A DNA stretch of 64,000 nt from Bacteroidota bacterium (GTDB lineage: Bacteria; Bacteroidota; Bacteroidia; Chitinophagales; Saprospiraceae). Within the stretch, counting starts at the first letter, position 1, and the number at the start of each line of letters is the position of its first letter. Where the stretch lies: positions 124,001 to 188,000 of the forward strand of contig JASBVF010000032.1 in assembly GCA_030147525.1 (NCBI GenBank), given 5' to 3'. A program made the translations under genes and the position numbers. A model generated the notes under the pieces. It was not told the origin of the DNA. It was given only the letters and a program-made list of their open reading frames with translations, and did not search any database. Shown one piece after another: positions 28,607 to 37,824 of the stretch.

Positions 28607-28918
28607 AACTGACTGTTTTTAAAATGATTAAGTAAAAAATAGTGACAAATTGCGTTTAGGGTTAAGGCAAATAATATCCAGCCTCTGCAATGTGCAGCAG
28701 GTCTGATTTTTTCAGAAAAAGCAAAGCGATGACAAGCAGGCACGAGCCCGCTATACCAGCATGTTCGCTCTGACGGCAGTAATAGTTTAACCGATCCTGA
28801 CTGTTTCACTTCGGAAACAGCTTTTATGGGATGGCCCTGAACGGGCCGGCGAAGTCAGATTTGATTTATTAAAAAACAACGGAGTTGGTGCCTATCCTCC
28901 GGTTTGTTTGCAAGGCAA
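28607..28918. other. Gap between TonB receptor and DUF4331 gene
   Basis: This 312-base stretch has no convincing gene. A short GGAG/CTCC stem followed on the minus strand by GTTGTTTTTTAAT (about 28870-28900) may be a weak terminator for the TonB receptor gene. The part next to the DUF4331 start is AT-rich. Confidence 0.4.
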
Positions 28919-31207
28919 TCAAAAAAAGTAGCTCAGGCTCCCCTTGAAAAAGAAGGGGGTGCCGGGTGTAAAATGAAGCTCCGAAACGGGTGCCGGTTCG
29001 TTTTGCAGGCGACTCTCAGTGTCGAACTGAGCATCGTTGAATTCAGTATCAAAAACGTTTTGTATGGATAGGTTAACTTCGTAATTTGATTTTTTCCAGC
29101 CTGCCATCACGTCCGTGACGAATTGCCCTTGCGCCGTCACGCTGTAGTCCTCGTTGGCAGGACGGTCGCCAATGTAGCGATAGCGAATGCTACCGAAAAG
29201 GCCACTTTTTGCCTGCGCCGTCAGGCCGCCGATGCTGGTAACAGTGGGTGCGAGTGGAATGTAATTTTCGCCCTCCGGTTCGTCCTTGGCCCGTGGCAGG
29301 GTGTAATTAAAGTCAGCGTCAGCAAAGAGCCAACGGGTCAGTTGCCAGCGGGCGCTGAAGTCGAAGCCCTGGCGTTGGGTGCGGCCGCTGGGTTCTACAA
29401 CACCTTCATCACCGACGTACACAAACTCCTGCTCCAGGTCGAGCCGCCAGACGGAGAAGTTGAACAATAACCGGGGGACAGGCTTAAACAGCACGCCCGT
29501 TTCCACTCCGAAAGCTTTTGGCAGGGTCGTTCCGGCCGTTTGCGCCACAACTACTCTTGCGTCGTTAGAGTGAAAACCGATACCGGCATGGGCGAATAAA
29601 CGCACCGTTTCGGATGCATCAAAAAACAAATTTAATTTGGGTGAAACGATGCCCTCGGTAGCAGTCTGATTATTGTACTGCTGCAACAACCTGTCTGAGT
29701 AAGCAAAATAAAACTGGTCGTAACGCAGTCCGGCATTGACAGTCCAGCGGGACGAAAGCTGTAAGGTCTGATCGATATAAAAACCGGCGTTGGCTTCCTC
29801 CACGTCGCCGAAGGCGAGGCGGGAGAGCGTTTCCCGGCGGTTGGCTGTCCGGCTGAGTTCGTTGTTTTTTATGTCGTCGTAGCGAAGCTGCAAACCGATT
29901 TCGGTGTTCAGGCGCTTGCCGCCGATGGTTATTTCCTTGTTCCAGGAGCCATTGTACCCGATGATGTTCCGGTTTTCCTTCTGGCGGATCTGATCGCCGT
30001 TCACGGGGTCATTGAGGAAAAAAGTGAAGTTGGAGTAAAGCTCAAAATCGTAATTGACTAGGTAGATCTGGTTTTTGAAAAAGGTCCGGTCGCCAAGGTT
30101 TTTCATAAAAACCAGACTCACGTTCGAGCGGCTTGTTTCACCGCCCTCGGTATCATCGATGGCGCCGAAGCGACCAATGGTACCATCGGAGATGGCCCGC
30201 TGAGGTATCTGGCCGGAGTGATCCCACCGGCTGCGGAAGGTAGAAAACGAAACGCTCAGGCTTTGATTTTCGCCGAGAAGCGTGGTGTATTTACCCATCA
30301 GGTTGAAGCGGGTGAAATTCTGCGGGCTGTCGAAATAGCCATTAGAAAAATGGTACTCGGAAGCCAGCCAGGCATTGCGGTTTTTGGTCCTTGCCTCTTC
30401 TCCCAGCAGATCGAAGGCAGCGACGGCCCGCCAGGTGTCGAACTGTCCGCCTTCGAGCTTGATCATACTTTGCCCAAGGGCAGTCGGCGTATTGAAATTG
30501 ACATGACCTGCGGTGGCAAAGTCACCAGCGCCGGCGTCGTAATTGCCCTTTGCAAAATCAACACTCTTCACCATTTCAGGGATGAGCCAGTGCAGGTCAG
30601 CATAGCCCTGTCCGTGGGCATGGGATACCATGTTCACCGGCAATCCGTCCACGGTGATGCGGATGTCCGTTCCGTGGTCGATGTCGAAACCCCGGAGGAA
30701 AATCTGTTCGGCTTTACCGCCGCCGGCATGCTGCGCAATGACCAGCCCCGGCACGATCCGCAGAATGTCCTGTGATGAATTGACCGGACGGGCCTGAATG
30801 TCTAAAGCACTGATATTATTGAGTTTATCGGTTGGGATAGCCTTTATTTCCACGTCAGGAAGATTGATGTCGGTGGCGTAAAGCGGGATTTTCGCAGAGG
30901 TAGTTTCGTGGTCTTTTACATTAATTTCCATCCTCGCAGCCACGAAACCGATGTAAGAAACCGAAATCGTAAATTGACCGGAAGGCAAATCATGAAATGT
31001 AAAAATCCCCAGCTCGTCGGTGAAAGTAGTCTGGTTCGTTTCGAGCAGTTTCACGTGCGCACCAATGAGTCCTGCTTTTGTTTGAGCATCAAAAACAAGT
31101 CCTTTGATGGTACCATTGTGGGCATTTGCGAAACAGAAGGAAAAAAGGAAGAGCAGCGTCGCAAAAGAATTTTTATTTGTAGAACGGGAGTAAAAATTGG
31201 TTATCAT
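28919..31207 (-). CDS. TonB-dependent receptor with carboxypeptidase-regulatory domain and His-rich plug
   Basis: The protein has 762 residues. A signal peptide ends near FCFANA. A carboxypeptidase-regulatory-like domain (about 30-110; GTIKGLVFDAQTKAGLIGAH) is followed by a plug (about 130-245) and a 22-strand-type barrel, ending in LSYFF. It is shorter than a SusC protein and has no SusD partner, so it is more like a siderophore, metal or cofactor receptor. The plug contains VNMVSHAHGQGYADLHWLIP, unusually rich in His; metal contact is inference. It is first in the minus-strand series leading to the DUF4331 genes and is divergent from an ECF sigma gene, a layout often seen with sigma-controlled uptake. 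Confidence 0.9.
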   Translation of the reverse strand: MITNFYSRSTNKNSFATLLFLFSFCFANAHNGTIKGLVFDAQTKAGLIGAHVKLLETNQTTFTDELGIFTFHDLPSGQFTISVSYIGFVAARMEINVKDHETTSAKIPLYATDINLPDVEIKAIPTDKLNNISALDIQARPVNSSQDILRIVPGLVIAQHAGGGKAEQIFLRGFDIDHGTDIRITVDGLPVNMVSHAHGQGYADLHWLIPEMVKSVDFAKGNYDAGAGDFATAGHVNFNTPTALGQSMIKLEGGQFDTWRAVAAFDLLGEEARTKNRNAWLASEYHFSNGYFDSPQNFTRFNLMGKYTTLLGENQSLSVSFSTFRSRWDHSGQIPQRAISDGTIGRFGAIDDTEGGETSRSNVSLVFMKNLGDRTFFKNQIYLVNYDFELYSNFTFFLNDPVNGDQIRQKENRNIIGYNGSWNKEITIGGKRLNTEIGLQLRYDDIKNNELSRTANRRETLSRLAFGDVEEANAGFYIDQTLQLSSRWTVNAGLRYDQFYFAYSDRLLQQYNNQTATEGIVSPKLNLFFDASETVRLFAHAGIGFHSNDARVVVAQTAGTTLPKAFGVETGVLFKPVPRLLFNFSVWRLDLEQEFVYVGDEGVVEPSGRTQRQGFDFSARWQLTRWLFADADFNYTLPRAKDEPEGENYIPLAPTVTSIGGLTAQAKSGLFGSIRYRYIGDRPANEDYSVTAQGQFVTDVMAGWKKSNYEVNLSIQNVFDTEFNDAQFDTESRLQNEPAPVSELHFTPGTPFFFKGSLSYFF

Positions 31208-31576
31208 GGCTGTTTGAACTGATTTTCGTAACTACTTACGAGGAAAACTGCCGGATCGGATTTCTAATCTTAAATAATTTTTAAGAAAAATAGTTTTTAG
31301 CGACGAGTGAGGACGGTTGATAAAAAAAACGTTGTGACTGACACCAATAAGGTAAGCCTGATTGCCCGATTTGAATGGGGTTGTATAAATAAAGCAGTAT
31401 AATTCGTGAACCTTTATCTGTTTTTAGCTTTCAACAGAATGTAAAAAAACAGCCATTAAGTCAAGAGGTAAATTCTGCTGACTACTTTTCGCCTGAATCA
31501 ATTTAATTAAATTGTTATTTCAAAATTACTTGGCAGGTGAATATACTTTTATAGATTTGCCATCACGAAAAATTTT
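31208..31576. other. Divergent regulatory region between TonB receptor and ECF sigma gene
   Basis: This 369-base, AT-rich region must hold the promoters of both divergent units. The sigma promoter is clear (31530-31560). On the receptor side I see an AT-rich inverted repeat (TCTTAAA paired with TTTAAGA, about 31268-31286) and no confident promoter. No gene is visible. Confidence 0.5.
31530..31560 (+). promoter_or_regulatory. Bacteroidota-type promoter of the ECF sigma gene
   Basis: TTG at 31530-31532 and TAGATTTGC at 31552-31560 fit the -33 TTG and -7 TAnnTTTGC elements with a 19-base spacer. The ATG follows 16 bases after the -7 element, giving a very short leader. This implies housekeeping-sigma transcription of the ECF gene, with control mainly by the anti-sigma factor. 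Confidence 0.7.
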
Positions 31577-32107
31577 ATGCAGCAAGACGTAGAAACAATA
31601 TCAGCGCTTAAAGAAGGCAATCAAACTGCCCTGGCAAGTCTTTATGACAAATATGGGGGAGCACTTTACGGTGCCGTATTGCGCATTGTTCAGTCGGAAG
31701 AGAAAGCTGAGGAAATTGTGCAGGAAGCATTTCTCAAAATCTGGAAAAACGCATCCAGCTTCGACGAAAACAAAGGAAAATTTTTCACCTGGGCGCTCAA
31801 CATTGCCCGCAATACCGCCATTGATTACGTCCGTAGCAGCGATTTTAGGAGTAGTCAGAAAACCGATTCGTTCGATTTCCTCGTATATAGTCAAAACCAC
31901 CCTTCAGAAGAGACAGCCACCGAACACATCGGACTTCGTGAAATCGTCGATAAGCTCGACGAAAAGTACCGGACTGTGATTGATCTGGCCTATTTTCAAG
32001 GGTACACCCAATCGGAGATAGAAGAAGAAATGAATATCCCGATCGGAACGGTCAAAACCCGTATGCGCCTGGCTATCAGGGAATTACGAAAAATATTTAC
32101 AAAATAA
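31577..32107 (+). CDS. ECF-family RNA polymerase sigma factor
   Basis: The protein has 176 residues, typical of group 4 sigma factors. Region 2 (about 20-95) contains LYGAVLRIVQSEEKAEEIVQ and TWALNIARNTAIDYVRS. Region 4 (about 122-172) has the helix-turn-helix YFQGYTQSEIEEEMNIPIG followed by TVKTRMRLAIRELRKIF. An RskA-type anti-sigma gene follows after 23 bases, so the two form a sigma/anti-sigma pair. The promoter upstream is of the housekeeping type. The likely targets are the divergent TonB receptor and DUF4331 genes, judged from position only. Confidence 0.94.
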   Translation: MQQDVETISALKEGNQTALASLYDKYGGALYGAVLRIVQSEEKAEEIVQEAFLKIWKNASSFDENKGKFFTWALNIARNTAIDYVRSSDFRSSQKTDSFDFLVYSQNHPSEETATEHIGLREIVDKLDEKYRTVIDLAYFQGYTQSEIEEEMNIPIGTVKTRMRLAIRELRKIFTK

Positions 32108-32130
32108 ACCGGCTTGCCCGGCATTATAAA

Positions 32131-32985
32131 ATGGACATTAAAGGTTTCATAACATCTGGAATTTTGGAGCTGTACGTCAACGGCCTCGCTTCACCCGAAG
32201 AGGTGAAAGAAGTAGAGGAGTTGGCAGAAAAGCACCCGGAAATCCAACAGGAAATCGACGCTATCCGGCAAGCGCTGGAACAGTATGTCCTCTCTCATCA
32301 GGTTCAGCCACCGGCCGGCCTGAAAGCAAAGATCATGGACCGGATTGACAGCGCCCAAAAGCCAAGACCGGTCAAATCAAAACCTGCTGCTACGACTGCT
32401 GTTCCATCACAAAAAACTCACACCGGATATGAAAAAGATTCCGGAGCTAACGTGTCGGCCATTGCGTCCTGGCTTTTAGCCTTCGGTATGCTGGCTGCGG
32501 GCGTACTGGCCTACTGGTTCTATACCCAAAACGAACAGGCCCGGACTGCACTTGCAGCATCACAGGTACAGTACGAACAATTCAAACAAGCCTGTGAAGA
32601 ACGCCAGCAAAAGGAAGACGCTCTTCGGGAGCAATTCATCGCCATCCGGCACAAAGCCACCCAGCCAGTACAAATGAAAGGTACCAAACTGGCAGAAGAT
32701 GCCCTCGCTACTGTGTACTGGAACAATGTCCGGCGTACCTCTTACCTCGATGTGGCGAGTTTACCGATACCTCCCTCCGGAAAGCAATACCAGCTTTGGG
32801 CGATCGTAGACGGGAAGCCCGCCGATATGGGCGTTTTCGAAGTCAATACCAATACGGACGGCCTGACACCAGTTCCTTTTATTGAAAACGCCCAGGCGTT
32901 CGCTGTAACGCTCGAACCGGAAGGCGGCAGCGAAAACCCCACCCTCGATCAAATGTATGTAGTCGGAAGCGTTGCGAAAGGATAA
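32131..32985 (+). CDS. RskA-family transmembrane anti-sigma factor
   Basis: The protein has 284 residues. The cytoplasmic N-terminal part (1-75; LELYVNGLASPEEVKEVEEL) resembles the sigma-binding anti-sigma domain but without an obvious HxxxCxxC zinc site. One membrane segment lies at about 109-131 (IASWLLAFGMLAAGVLAYWF). A short coiled coil (135-170) leads to the extracytoplasmic RskA domain (about 190-280) with the hallmarks LPIPPSGKQYQLWAIVDGKP and FAVTLEPEGGSENPT. It should hold the upstream ECF sigma factor at the membrane and release it on an envelope signal. The signal is unknown. Confidence 0.92.
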   Translation: MDIKGFITSGILELYVNGLASPEEVKEVEELAEKHPEIQQEIDAIRQALEQYVLSHQVQPPAGLKAKIMDRIDSAQKPRPVKSKPAATTAVPSQKTHTGYEKDSGANVSAIASWLLAFGMLAAGVLAYWFYTQNEQARTALAASQVQYEQFKQACEERQQKEDALREQFIAIRHKATQPVQMKGTKLAEDALATVYWNNVRRTSYLDVASLPIPPSGKQYQLWAIVDGKPADMGVFEVNTNTDGLTPVPFIENAQAFAVTLEPEGGSENPTLDQMYVVGSVAKG

Positions 32986-33053
32986 ATCTCCCGGCGGGTA
33001 AACGGCGGGATAAGAAAGTTCAAAATTTACGGCAGAAGTGGACGTTAACTTCC

Positions 33054-33062
33054 TACTTTTGC
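33054..33062 (+). promoter_or_regulatory. Possible -7 element for rpe
   Basis: TACTTTTGC matches TAnnTTTGC exactly and sits 31 bases before the rpe start codon. No TTG is present at the expected -33 distance, so only the -7 element is supported. Confidence 0.45.
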
Positions 33063-33093
33063 AGTCAAATTTTGAACTTTTTTATTTTCAGAT

Positions 33094-33765
33094 ATGAAAC
33101 ATCTCATCGCCCCTTCCGTCCTCGCCGCTGATTACACCAACCTTCAGGCTGAATTCGATATGGTCAACCGCAGCGAAGCCGACTGGTTTCACGTGGATAT
33201 CATGGACGGCCGCTTTGTTCCGAACATTTCATTTGGCATGTTCATCGTGGAGTTCATGAAAAAAATGGCTGAAAAGCCACTGGATGTCCACCTGATGATT
33301 GTCGAGCCTGAAAAATACATCGAAGAATTCCGAAAAGCAGGCGCCGATGTCATCACCGTACACTACGAAGCCTGTCCGCACCTGCATCGCACCCTTCAGC
33401 AAATCAGGGAGACAGGCGCAAAGGCCGGTGTTGCTCTCAACCCGCATACACCCGTGCAGGTGCTGGAAGATGTTTTGGAGGATATCGATTTGGTGTGCCT
33501 GATGTCGGTCAACCCCGGTTTTGGCGGGCAGAAGTTCATTTATCACACCATCCCGAAAATCAGGAAGTTGAAAAACATGATCATCGAGCGCAACACCCGA
33601 ACACTGATCGAGGTGGACGGCGGCGTCGGCTTGCAGAATGCAGAAGAAATTTTGAAAGCGGGTGCGAACGTCCTCGTAGCAGGCAGCAGTGTTTTCAAAG
33701 CGAAAGATCCAATGGATGTCATTTCAAAAATGAAAGCTATCGGAGAGCCGGTGGCGTTGGTTTGA
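33094..33765 (+). CDS. rpe: Ribulose-phosphate 3-epimerase
   Basis: The protein (223 residues) interconverts ribulose 5-phosphate and xylulose 5-phosphate in the pentose phosphate pathway. It is a standard TIM-barrel Rpe with the metal-binding WFHVDIMDGRFVPNISFG, VHLMIVEPEKYI, LVCLMSVNPGFGGQKFI and the second catalytic Asp in LIEVDGGVG. The phosphate-binding VLVAGSSVFKAKDP closes the barrel. Length is normal and the start MKHLIAPSVLAADYTNLQ is the conserved beginning. It stands alone, 70 bases before an OstA-like gene. Confidence 0.97.
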   Translation: MKHLIAPSVLAADYTNLQAEFDMVNRSEADWFHVDIMDGRFVPNISFGMFIVEFMKKMAEKPLDVHLMIVEPEKYIEEFRKAGADVITVHYEACPHLHRTLQQIRETGAKAGVALNPHTPVQVLEDVLEDIDLVCLMSVNPGFGGQKFIYHTIPKIRKLKNMIIERNTRTLIEVDGGVGLQNAEEILKAGANVLVAGSSVFKAKDPMDVISKMKAIGEPVALV

Positions 33766-33835
33766 TTGGGTTAAAAAAAAGCCAACAGCCGCTAAAAACA
33801 GCGCTTCGCTGCGTTTGAGCAGTAAATTGATTGCA

Positions 33836-36220
33836 ATGTTTCAACATTTTTTGATCAAAAAATACAGATCGTACGCACAGCGGGCAGTGCTGATTTTCAT
33901 TGCGTTTTTCACCCTGGGCATCATTGCCTCTGGACAAGTGCAGCCGAAAAAACCCACCCAGCCCCAGCCTCAGAAACCCGGCCAGCCCACCGTCAAAAAA
34001 TCTTCCAAGGATGACCACATCAACATCCGCTGGGCCGACGAATTCAGCTACACCGCCCTCGGAGTGGATACACTTCAAAAACTCACCGGGGCAGTCGAAC
34101 TCAACCAGGACACCCTGTTCCTTTTTTGCGATAGTGCCACTATTTTTAACAGCACTTACATGGTGGCCAAGGGCAATTTTATCCTTCAGCAAGGAGATTC
34201 ACTGACCATTTTTGCCGACTCGGCAGAGTACAGCAGCCAAACAAAAATCGCTGAACTTTTTTCCAATGTCTCGATGCTGAAAGGCCACCAAAAACTATTT
34301 ACCGAGCGGCTGACTTACGACGTCAACACCAAAATTGCTACCTACCTTACGGGCGCTACCATGACGGACGACACGACTTTTCTCGCCAGTAAACGGGGCT
34401 ATTTTCACGGGCAAACCGATGATATCTACTTCGGCGACAGCGTCGTGGTGGTCAACCCTGACTTTACGCTCCGCTCCGACACGATGAAATTCAACGCTGC
34501 ATCAAAGATTGTTTCATTCGTTGCCCCCACGCTCATTTCACAAAAAGACACGGCGAAAATCTACACGGAGGACGGGTTTTACGATATCAACAGAAAATTC
34601 GCTGAGTTTACCCGAAACCCGCAGTACCTCAAGAATGACCAGCGGGCCTGGGCCAAAATCATGCGCTACGACGGTAACCTGGAGGAAGTCACCCTCATCG
34701 GTGACGCCCATTTCGAGGACAGCACCACCTACGCCACCGCCGACCGCATCCGATACAGTGACCGGACAGAGGTGACCCTGCTGGAAGGCAATGCTTTCAT
34801 CCGGGATGAAAACCGGACCATCACCGGCGACATGGTAAGCTACGACGCCAAAAATGAAACCTACTCCACCCGGGGCCGCTCTCACATTGTGGATGGCAAC
34901 CAGATTCTCGACGCCAACGAGGTGGACTACGACAAGGAAAGGGAACTCGGCATTGCCAGGGGCAACGTCATCTGGCGGGACACCACGGAAAACCTGACCG
35001 TTGTGTGCGAGTTTGCGGAGCATTCCAAAAAGAAAAGTTACCTGAAAGCAAGCGGAGGAAAAAACGGAAGACCGATGCTCATCCGGGAAATCGACGGTGA
35101 TTCGCTGTTCATCAGCGCAGACACGCTCATGTCGCTGACACCGGAAGATGCTGCCAAGCTACAGCCCAAAACCACACGGGACAGCCTCCTGGTTGATTCC
35201 CTCTCCGAAGCACCGACCGGGGAGCTGACAGCTGACGGAAGTCCTGCGGATACAATTTCGGCGCAGCCGCCCATCGATTTGGTTAAAACGAGCGATACCA
35301 CGGCAGTAGTAGATCTGGTTGAAATACCAGAACCGCCCGTCGCTCCGGAAAAACCTGACAGGCCCGAACCACCTGTTTTGATTGATCCTCCGACTGACTC
35401 CAACACCCCGCAAAAACTCTTCGAAATACCAGAACCGCCCCCCACGCCAGTGACCGACACGATAGGTGTGCCCCTCCCCGACTCTCTCAGCGAGTTGAGC
35501 GATTCGACTGAGGTGGTCATTTCTACCCAACCACCGGCTGTAAAACCAAAAAAGAAGAAAGACGAAGAGCCTCGTGTCATTCTCGCTTACAACGATGTCC
35601 GCATTTTCAAAAGCGACCTGCAGGCTACCTGCGACTCCCTGAGCTACAGCACACTTGACTCGATGTTCCGGCTCTACCGCCTGCCGGTCATCTGGTCCGA
35701 CACCTCGCAGTTTACTGCGGACACTGTGCAAATCCAACTGGCCAACGATAAGATCGACCGGATTTACCTGCGGGTGAATTCTTTCATCGTCAACTCTCCG
35801 GACGAGCTGTTTTTCAACCAGATCAAAGGCAAAAACAGTACGGCCTTTTTCGAAGACGGGGAGCTGCGCCGGGTTCGGGTGGAAGGCAACGCCGAGTCGG
35901 TGTACTACGCCCTCGACGAGGAGGAGGCGTACATCGGCGTGAACAAAACGATTTGCAGTGAAATGATGCTGGAATTCGACGATGAAGGGTTGACCGGAAT
36001 CCGTTTTTATGCTCAACCTACGGCCAATCTATTCCCGATGAAAAAAGCCGATCACGAAGGGCTGAAAATGCCCGGCTTCAACTGGCAGGAAGAAAAACGG
36101 CCAAAATCGGTCGAGGATTTGTTTACCAAACGGGAAGTTATTGTGCCCCCGGCAACTCCTAAAAACGAGGAGGAAACCGCACCGGCGCCTGAGGCCGAAA
36201 AGCCAAAAATTGAAAAATAA
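33836..36220 (+). CDS. OstA-like (LptA/LptD N-domain type) protein with proline-rich linker
   Basis: The protein has 794 residues from the ATG at 33836; an earlier TTG at 33815 in the same frame is less likely. A signal anchor (about 20-37; VLIFIAFFTLGIIASGQ) is followed by a Pro/Gln-rich stretch and an OstA-like beta-jellyroll region (about 60-430) with repeated motifs such as FLFCDSATIFNSTYMVAKGN, LTIFADSAEY and EVTLLEGNAFI. A Pro/Glu/Asp-rich linker (about 470-590) has the repeated word EIPEPP. A shorter beta region (about 590-750; YNDVRIFKSDLQATCDSLSY) again resembles OstA. Such proteins in Bacteroidota are thought to act in lipopolysaccharide transport across the periplasm; that role is inferred from the fold. 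Confidence 0.85.
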   Translation: MFQHFLIKKYRSYAQRAVLIFIAFFTLGIIASGQVQPKKPTQPQPQKPGQPTVKKSSKDDHINIRWADEFSYTALGVDTLQKLTGAVELNQDTLFLFCDSATIFNSTYMVAKGNFILQQGDSLTIFADSAEYSSQTKIAELFSNVSMLKGHQKLFTERLTYDVNTKIATYLTGATMTDDTTFLASKRGYFHGQTDDIYFGDSVVVVNPDFTLRSDTMKFNAASKIVSFVAPTLISQKDTAKIYTEDGFYDINRKFAEFTRNPQYLKNDQRAWAKIMRYDGNLEEVTLIGDAHFEDSTTYATADRIRYSDRTEVTLLEGNAFIRDENRTITGDMVSYDAKNETYSTRGRSHIVDGNQILDANEVDYDKERELGIARGNVIWRDTTENLTVVCEFAEHSKKKSYLKASGGKNGRPMLIREIDGDSLFISADTLMSLTPEDAAKLQPKTTRDSLLVDSLSEAPTGELTADGSPADTISAQPPIDLVKTSDTTAVVDLVEIPEPPVAPEKPDRPEPPVLIDPPTDSNTPQKLFEIPEPPPTPVTDTIGVPLPDSLSELSDSTEVVISTQPPAVKPKKKKDEEPRVILAYNDVRIFKSDLQATCDSLSYSTLDSMFRLYRLPVIWSDTSQFTADTVQIQLANDKIDRIYLRVNSFIVNSPDELFFNQIKGKNSTAFFEDGELRRVRVEGNAESVYYALDEEEAYIGVNKTICSEMMLEFDDEGLTGIRFYAQPTANLFPMKKADHEGLKMPGFNWQEEKRPKSVEDLFTKREVIVPPATPKNEEETAPAPEAEKPKIEK

Positions 36221-36235
36221 AGGGAAAACGGGTGC

Positions 36236-36378
36236 CCGGCGCAAGACCATGGCGACCGCAAGGGGCGCCGCTACGAGGGTCTGGATTATTCCTGAATGAG
36301 GATGTTGAAAAATCCACACCGGGGAAATTGAGCAAGTACTGCCTACCGGCCTACTCGCCTACTTGCCTACTTGACTCT
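36236..36378. repeat. Word-repeat stretch between convergent genes
   Basis: The gap between the OstA-like gene and the VOC gene holds a GC-rich stretch (GCGACCGCAAGGGGCGCCGC, about 36251-36270) and then tandem CCTAC/GCCTACT words (about 36340-36372: CTGCCTAC, GGCCTACT, CGCCTACT, TGCCTACT, TGACTCT). No inverse copy of the second word was seen. Function unknown. Confidence 0.5.
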
Positions 36379-36381
36379 CCG

Positions 36382-37449
36382 CTACTTCACCCGATTCAGG
36401 CTCAATGCTCTCAGCATCCAGTTTGGTAGTGCTTTTCCGGGGGGACGTTTGCGGAGGTCGAGGTACCAGCCCAGTTTTTTCAGCAGGGGAAGTTTGTGTG
36501 TTTCAACGAATTCGATAAGTGTGCCGTCGGGATCTTCAATGTAGCTGAAATGTCCGGCTGCCTCGCCCATGTCAAAGCTCTTAGAACTGTCCACCGTGAA
36601 GGGGTGGCCGTGGGCTTCGCAATGCCGTTTCATCGCCTCCATGCCGGAGATGTCGAAACAAAGATGGATGAAACCGAGGTCGCCCCAGTAGCGGTCCTCA
36701 AAAATCTTGCGGGGTTTGCGCTCCTTCACCTCCACGAGTTCGATCTCGTAGTCGCCGAGTAATTTGCTGAAAGCACCCCTGCGATGGTCGCTGTGACGGA
36801 GGAGTACACGCCTGCAGGAGGCGTCGCCACCCGGCAGCGCAGCCAGATCGCTGAAGGTATTTTTTTCATCAAAAACCACTGTGTCGCAACCCAGTATTTT
36901 TTGGTAAAACGGGAGGGATTTTTCAATATCGGAAACGCCGATTACACAGCCATACACGCCGCCGGTGGTACGTTTGCTTTTCTTGGTAAACCAGCTGTTT
37001 CCCTCCACTATTTCGATGAGATTGCCGTGGGGGTCATTCATAAAAAAGTGCTGTTGACCTGCGGGGTTGACAGTTATTTCATCCAGAATGTCATTGCCGT
37101 TTTCTTTCAACGCATGGTAAGTGGCAGGTACGTCAGAGGATTTCAATTTTAAAATAAAAATGCCCAAATCGCCCAGTTGTGGCTGAAATTCGGGAGCCTG
37201 CGGCTTCCGTTCGGTGTACTGCCAGATTTCTAAACCACCTCCGCCTCTGAGATTCAGGGCCAGTATTGCATGACGTTTGCGGGCCTGTCCGCCGGTGTAC
37301 GGCAACATGAGACCCGCTTCAGCTGCTTCGTTGAAGATAGGAATATCGAAACCAAGGTTTTCCCGGTACCAGCGCCAGGTGGAATGAACGCATGCGATTC
37401 CGAGTCCAACCTGTTGAATGCCGGCAATAAGAGGCTTACCATTTATCAT
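36382..37449 (-). CDS. Protein with two VOC (glyoxalase-fold) domains
   Basis: The protein has 355 residues from MINGKPLIAGIQQVGLGIA. The frame runs 39 codons further upstream, but that stretch lacks family similarity. Two vicinal-oxygen-chelate domains are visible: about 8-140 (QQVGLGIACVHSTWRWYREN, then FFMNDPHGNLIEIVEG) and about 165-310 (VIGVSDIEKSLPFYQKILGC, GFIHLCFDISGMEAMKRHCE, then YIEDPDGTLIEFVETHK). The His and Glu positions typical of metal binding are present in both halves. This arrangement occurs in extradiol-type dioxygenases and lyases; the substrate cannot be told. It stands alone and faces the OstA-like gene. Confidence 0.8.
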   Translation of the reverse strand: MINGKPLIAGIQQVGLGIACVHSTWRWYRENLGFDIPIFNEAAEAGLMLPYTGGQARKRHAILALNLRGGGGLEIWQYTERKPQAPEFQPQLGDLGIFILKLKSSDVPATYHALKENGNDILDEITVNPAGQQHFFMNDPHGNLIEIVEGNSWFTKKSKRTTGGVYGCVIGVSDIEKSLPFYQKILGCDTVVFDEKNTFSDLAALPGGDASCRRVLLRHSDHRRGAFSKLLGDYEIELVEVKERKPRKIFEDRYWGDLGFIHLCFDISGMEAMKRHCEAHGHPFTVDSSKSFDMGEAAGHFSYIEDPDGTLIEFVETHKLPLLKKLGWYLDLRKRPPGKALPNWMLRALSLNRVK

Positions 37450-37772
37450 TTTAGATGCTGATTTTAAAAAGATTGAATTCACCTGAACGGGGCGAGGTAT
37501 TTGGATAAGGCGGGCAAATCTGTGAAAAATTCCCGATTTATTCGTCATCAATTTCAATTTAAGCAATTTGAAAGGCGAGTTTCAGTGTTTCTCCGGCATT
37601 GATGAAGCCTAAAATTGAAAAAATCAGATTTTTATTATTTCACACACATACCTTACCCTACTGCAAAAGAGAACCCGTTCTAATCGATATCTTATGATTT
37701 TACTCATGGTTTCAAGGAAGTTTTCGCCCAGGAAAAGCCTGAGCGTTTGAAAAAATGCACGAATCATGGCAC

Positions 37773-37810
37773 AAAAAAAAATGGGCAGCCGCCTGACTGC
37801 CCATTTTTTT
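37773..37810. terminator. Strong hairpin terminator
   Basis: The stem ATGGGCAG (37781-37788) pairs with CTGCCCAT (37797-37804), flanked by eight A on one side and seven T on the other, so it works on both strands. It lies 15 bases past the stop of the minus-strand membrane protein gene and probably ends that transcript. Confidence 0.85.
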
Positions 37811-37824
37811 CAACCTGAAACTCC

